Source: Plantibacter sp. PA-3-X8
GTDB taxonomy: Bacteria > Actinomycetota > Actinomycetes > Actinomycetales > Microbacteriaceae
Length of the DNA stretch: 64,000 nt
Assembly (NCBI RefSeq): GCF_003856975.1
Contig: NZ_CP033107.1
Span: forward strand, 3,658,001-3,722,000
Direction of reading: 5' to 3'
A program made the translations under genes and the position numbers. Positions 62,850 to 64,000 of the stretch are shown in pieces (within the stretch, counting starts at the first letter, position 1; each line of letters opens with the position of its first letter). The notes under the pieces were generated by a model that did not search any database, had not been told where the DNA came from, and saw only the letters and a list, made by a program, of their open reading frames with translations.

Positions 62850-63833
62850 ATGGCCACGATGCGCCAGATCGCCGCAGCCGCCGGCGTGAGCGCGAAGACG
62901 GTCTCGCGGGTCTTCAACGACGACCCGCACGTCCTCCCGGCGACCCGAGAACGGGTCGAGTCGATCATGCGGGAGCTCGACTACGTGCCGAACTCCCTCG
63001 CGACGGCGTTCCGCTCGGGCCGCCCGTCGGTCATCGGGGTCGCCGTCCCCGACATCGTCGACCCGTTCTTCGCGGAGATCGCGCGTGCGGTGGAGCGGAC
63101 GGCGCGCGATCACGACATGTCGACGCTCGTGACGAGCCTCGGCGACGACCCGGACCGCGAGCGCTCGGTCCTCGAGCCGATGCTCCGGCGTCAGCTGGCC
63201 GGGGTGGTGCTCGCGCCGATCAGCGACGACCAGAGCTCGCTGAGTGCATGGGCGTCGCGGACGCCGTTCGTGTTCGTCGACCGCGCGCCAGGCGGGCTCG
63301 CTGCCGACGCGTTCACGCAGGACGACTTCGGTGGGGCGTTCACGGCGACGACCCACCTCGTCGAGCACGGCCACAGCCGGATCGGTTTCGTCGGCGACGA
63401 GCTGGCCCTGCCGACGACCGCCCAGCGGCTGCGCGGGTACCGGGCGGCACTCACCGAAGCCGGGCTGCCCGCCGACGAGGAGCTCATCGCCCTCGGTGCG
63501 GCGACCCGCGAAGGGGCGGCGCGTGCGCTGGCGGCGATCGACTCGCAGGCGACTGCTCTCTTCTCGTCGAACGCCGTCTGCACGATGGCGTTGCTACCCG
63601 CACTCGCCGAGCAACCGCTCCCACTCGTCGCGTTCGGCGACTTCCCCCTGGCCGAGCTCCTGCGACCGTCGGTGTCCGTGATCACGCAGGACCCGGAGGC
63701 CCTCGGCCGACTCGCTGCGGAACGGATCATCGATCGCCTCGACCGCCCCGACGCGCGATACCGCCGGAGCACGGTCCTCCCGGTGCACCTCGTCGAGCGC
63801 GACTCCTGTCGGGTATCGCCTGCGGTGCTCTGA
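62850..63833 (+). CDS. LacI-family transcriptional regulator (module C)
   Basis: A 327-residue repressor: helix-turn-helix MRQIAAAAGVSAKTVSRVFN, hinge YVPNSLATAFRSGRPS, then the effector domain. It is a clear paralogue of the regulator at 35345-36334, sharing most of the first 130 residues, with one change (SSKTV to SAKTV) near the recognition helix. GGGAGGG precedes the ATG. It lies 36 bases after the SDR gene and probably binds the ATGTCAC palindromes in the divergent region. Confidence 0.9.
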   Translation: MATMRQIAAAAGVSAKTVSRVFNDDPHVLPATRERVESIMRELDYVPNSLATAFRSGRPSVIGVAVPDIVDPFFAEIARAVERTARDHDMSTLVTSLGDDPDRERSVLEPMLRRQLAGVVLAPISDDQSSLSAWASRTPFVFVDRAPGGLAADAFTQDDFGGAFTATTHLVEHGHSRIGFVGDELALPTTAQRLRGYRAALTEAGLPADEELIALGAATREGAARALAAIDSQATALFSSNAVCTMALLPALAEQPLPLVAFGDFPLAELLRPSVSVITQDPEALGRLAAERIIDRLDRPDARYRRSTVLPVHLVERDSCRVSPAVL

Positions 63834-63872
63834 GCCGTCGGCTCCGAGCCGCCCCGGTCGGGCCCTGACATC

Positions 63873-63950
63873 CCCGGTCCCTGAACCATCCCGGTCCCTG
63901 AGCGATCCCGGTCCCTGAGCCTGCCCGGTCCCTGAGCCTGTCGAAGGGCG
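63873..63950 (+). repeat. Short tandem of truncated REP-like arms
   Basis: Four successive CCCGGTCCCTGA units about 17 bases apart end in a complete arm with CTGTCGAAGGGC. They are partial copies of the arm of the 58.9-59.6 kb array. The remaining bases to the window end hold a decayed opposite arm and no gene. Confidence 0.75.
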
Positions 63951-64000
63951 CACGCGAACGCCCCGAAGACTCGACCGGCTCGGGAACCGAAACCGGCCGG

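Overview
The window is about 64 kb of GC-rich, densely coded DNA. It has actinobacterial -10 boxes with abutting start codons, a RamB-type regulator, DUF4192 and DUF222/HNH proteins, GTP-dependent PEP carboxykinase and GlpD/GlpF/GlpK. Together these point to a high-GC actinobacterium, most likely of the family Microbacteriaceae; the genus cannot be fixed from this sequence alone. I saw no rRNA, tRNA, CRISPR array, integrase or insertion sequence, so this reads as chromosome.

Left third (1-35 kb), mainly core metabolism. The 3' end of sdhB is followed by ptsI, a YihY-type membrane protein, exonuclease III, trpS and an AbiEi/DUF559-like orphan gene set among palindromic repeats. Next come a glycerol regulon (glpD-glpF-glpK with a divergent SorC-type regulator), an FMN riboswitch heading a complete riboflavin operon (ribD-ribE-ribBA-ribH), an MHS-family transporter, an ABC exporter, and pckG divergent from a RamB-like regulator. 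After these lie DUF4192, a ThDP enzyme, an alpha/beta hydrolase, an MMPL pump, a nicotinamidase, a GH114 lipoprotein, a LysR regulator, an LCP ligase and a CPBP protease.

Right half (35-64 kb), a carbohydrate-catabolic region. It has at least three modules. Module A (35.3-49.2 kb) holds a LacI regulator, a LacD-type aldolase and an FGGY kinase. It also has a six-gene translationally coupled array (FGGY kinase, DeoR, PfkB kinase, RhaB-like kinase, class II aldolase, SDR, each pair sharing ATGA), a second SDR, a DUF4432 epimerase-like protein, and a divergent DeoR plus class II FBA-type aldolase. Module B (49.6-56.3 kb) is a LacI-ManA-ABC importer operon, divergent from a rare fusion of a P-loop kinase and a YfbT-like HAD sugar phosphatase, with three LacI operators between them. 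Module C (59.6-63.8 kb) has a mannitol/fructuronate-type dehydrogenase and a P-loop sugar kinase, divergent from an L-xylulose-reductase-like SDR and a LacI. The LacI proteins of modules A and C are close paralogues. Both modules carry paired near-identical palindromes with the same 34-bp centre-to-centre spacing. No sugar isomerase of the rhamnose or fucose type is present, so entry through polyol oxidation by SDRs is the likely logic; the substrates are unknown.

Other features of note are an REP-like tandem array of five 130-135 bp units (58.9-59.6 kb), a frameshifted DUF222/HNH gene beside it, at least eight probable leaderless promoters, a seven-codon leaderless leader peptide overlapping a LysR start, and an inverted repeat that could hide the CPBP ribosome binding site on read-through mRNA. 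All assignments are from reading motifs and context; no database search was run.
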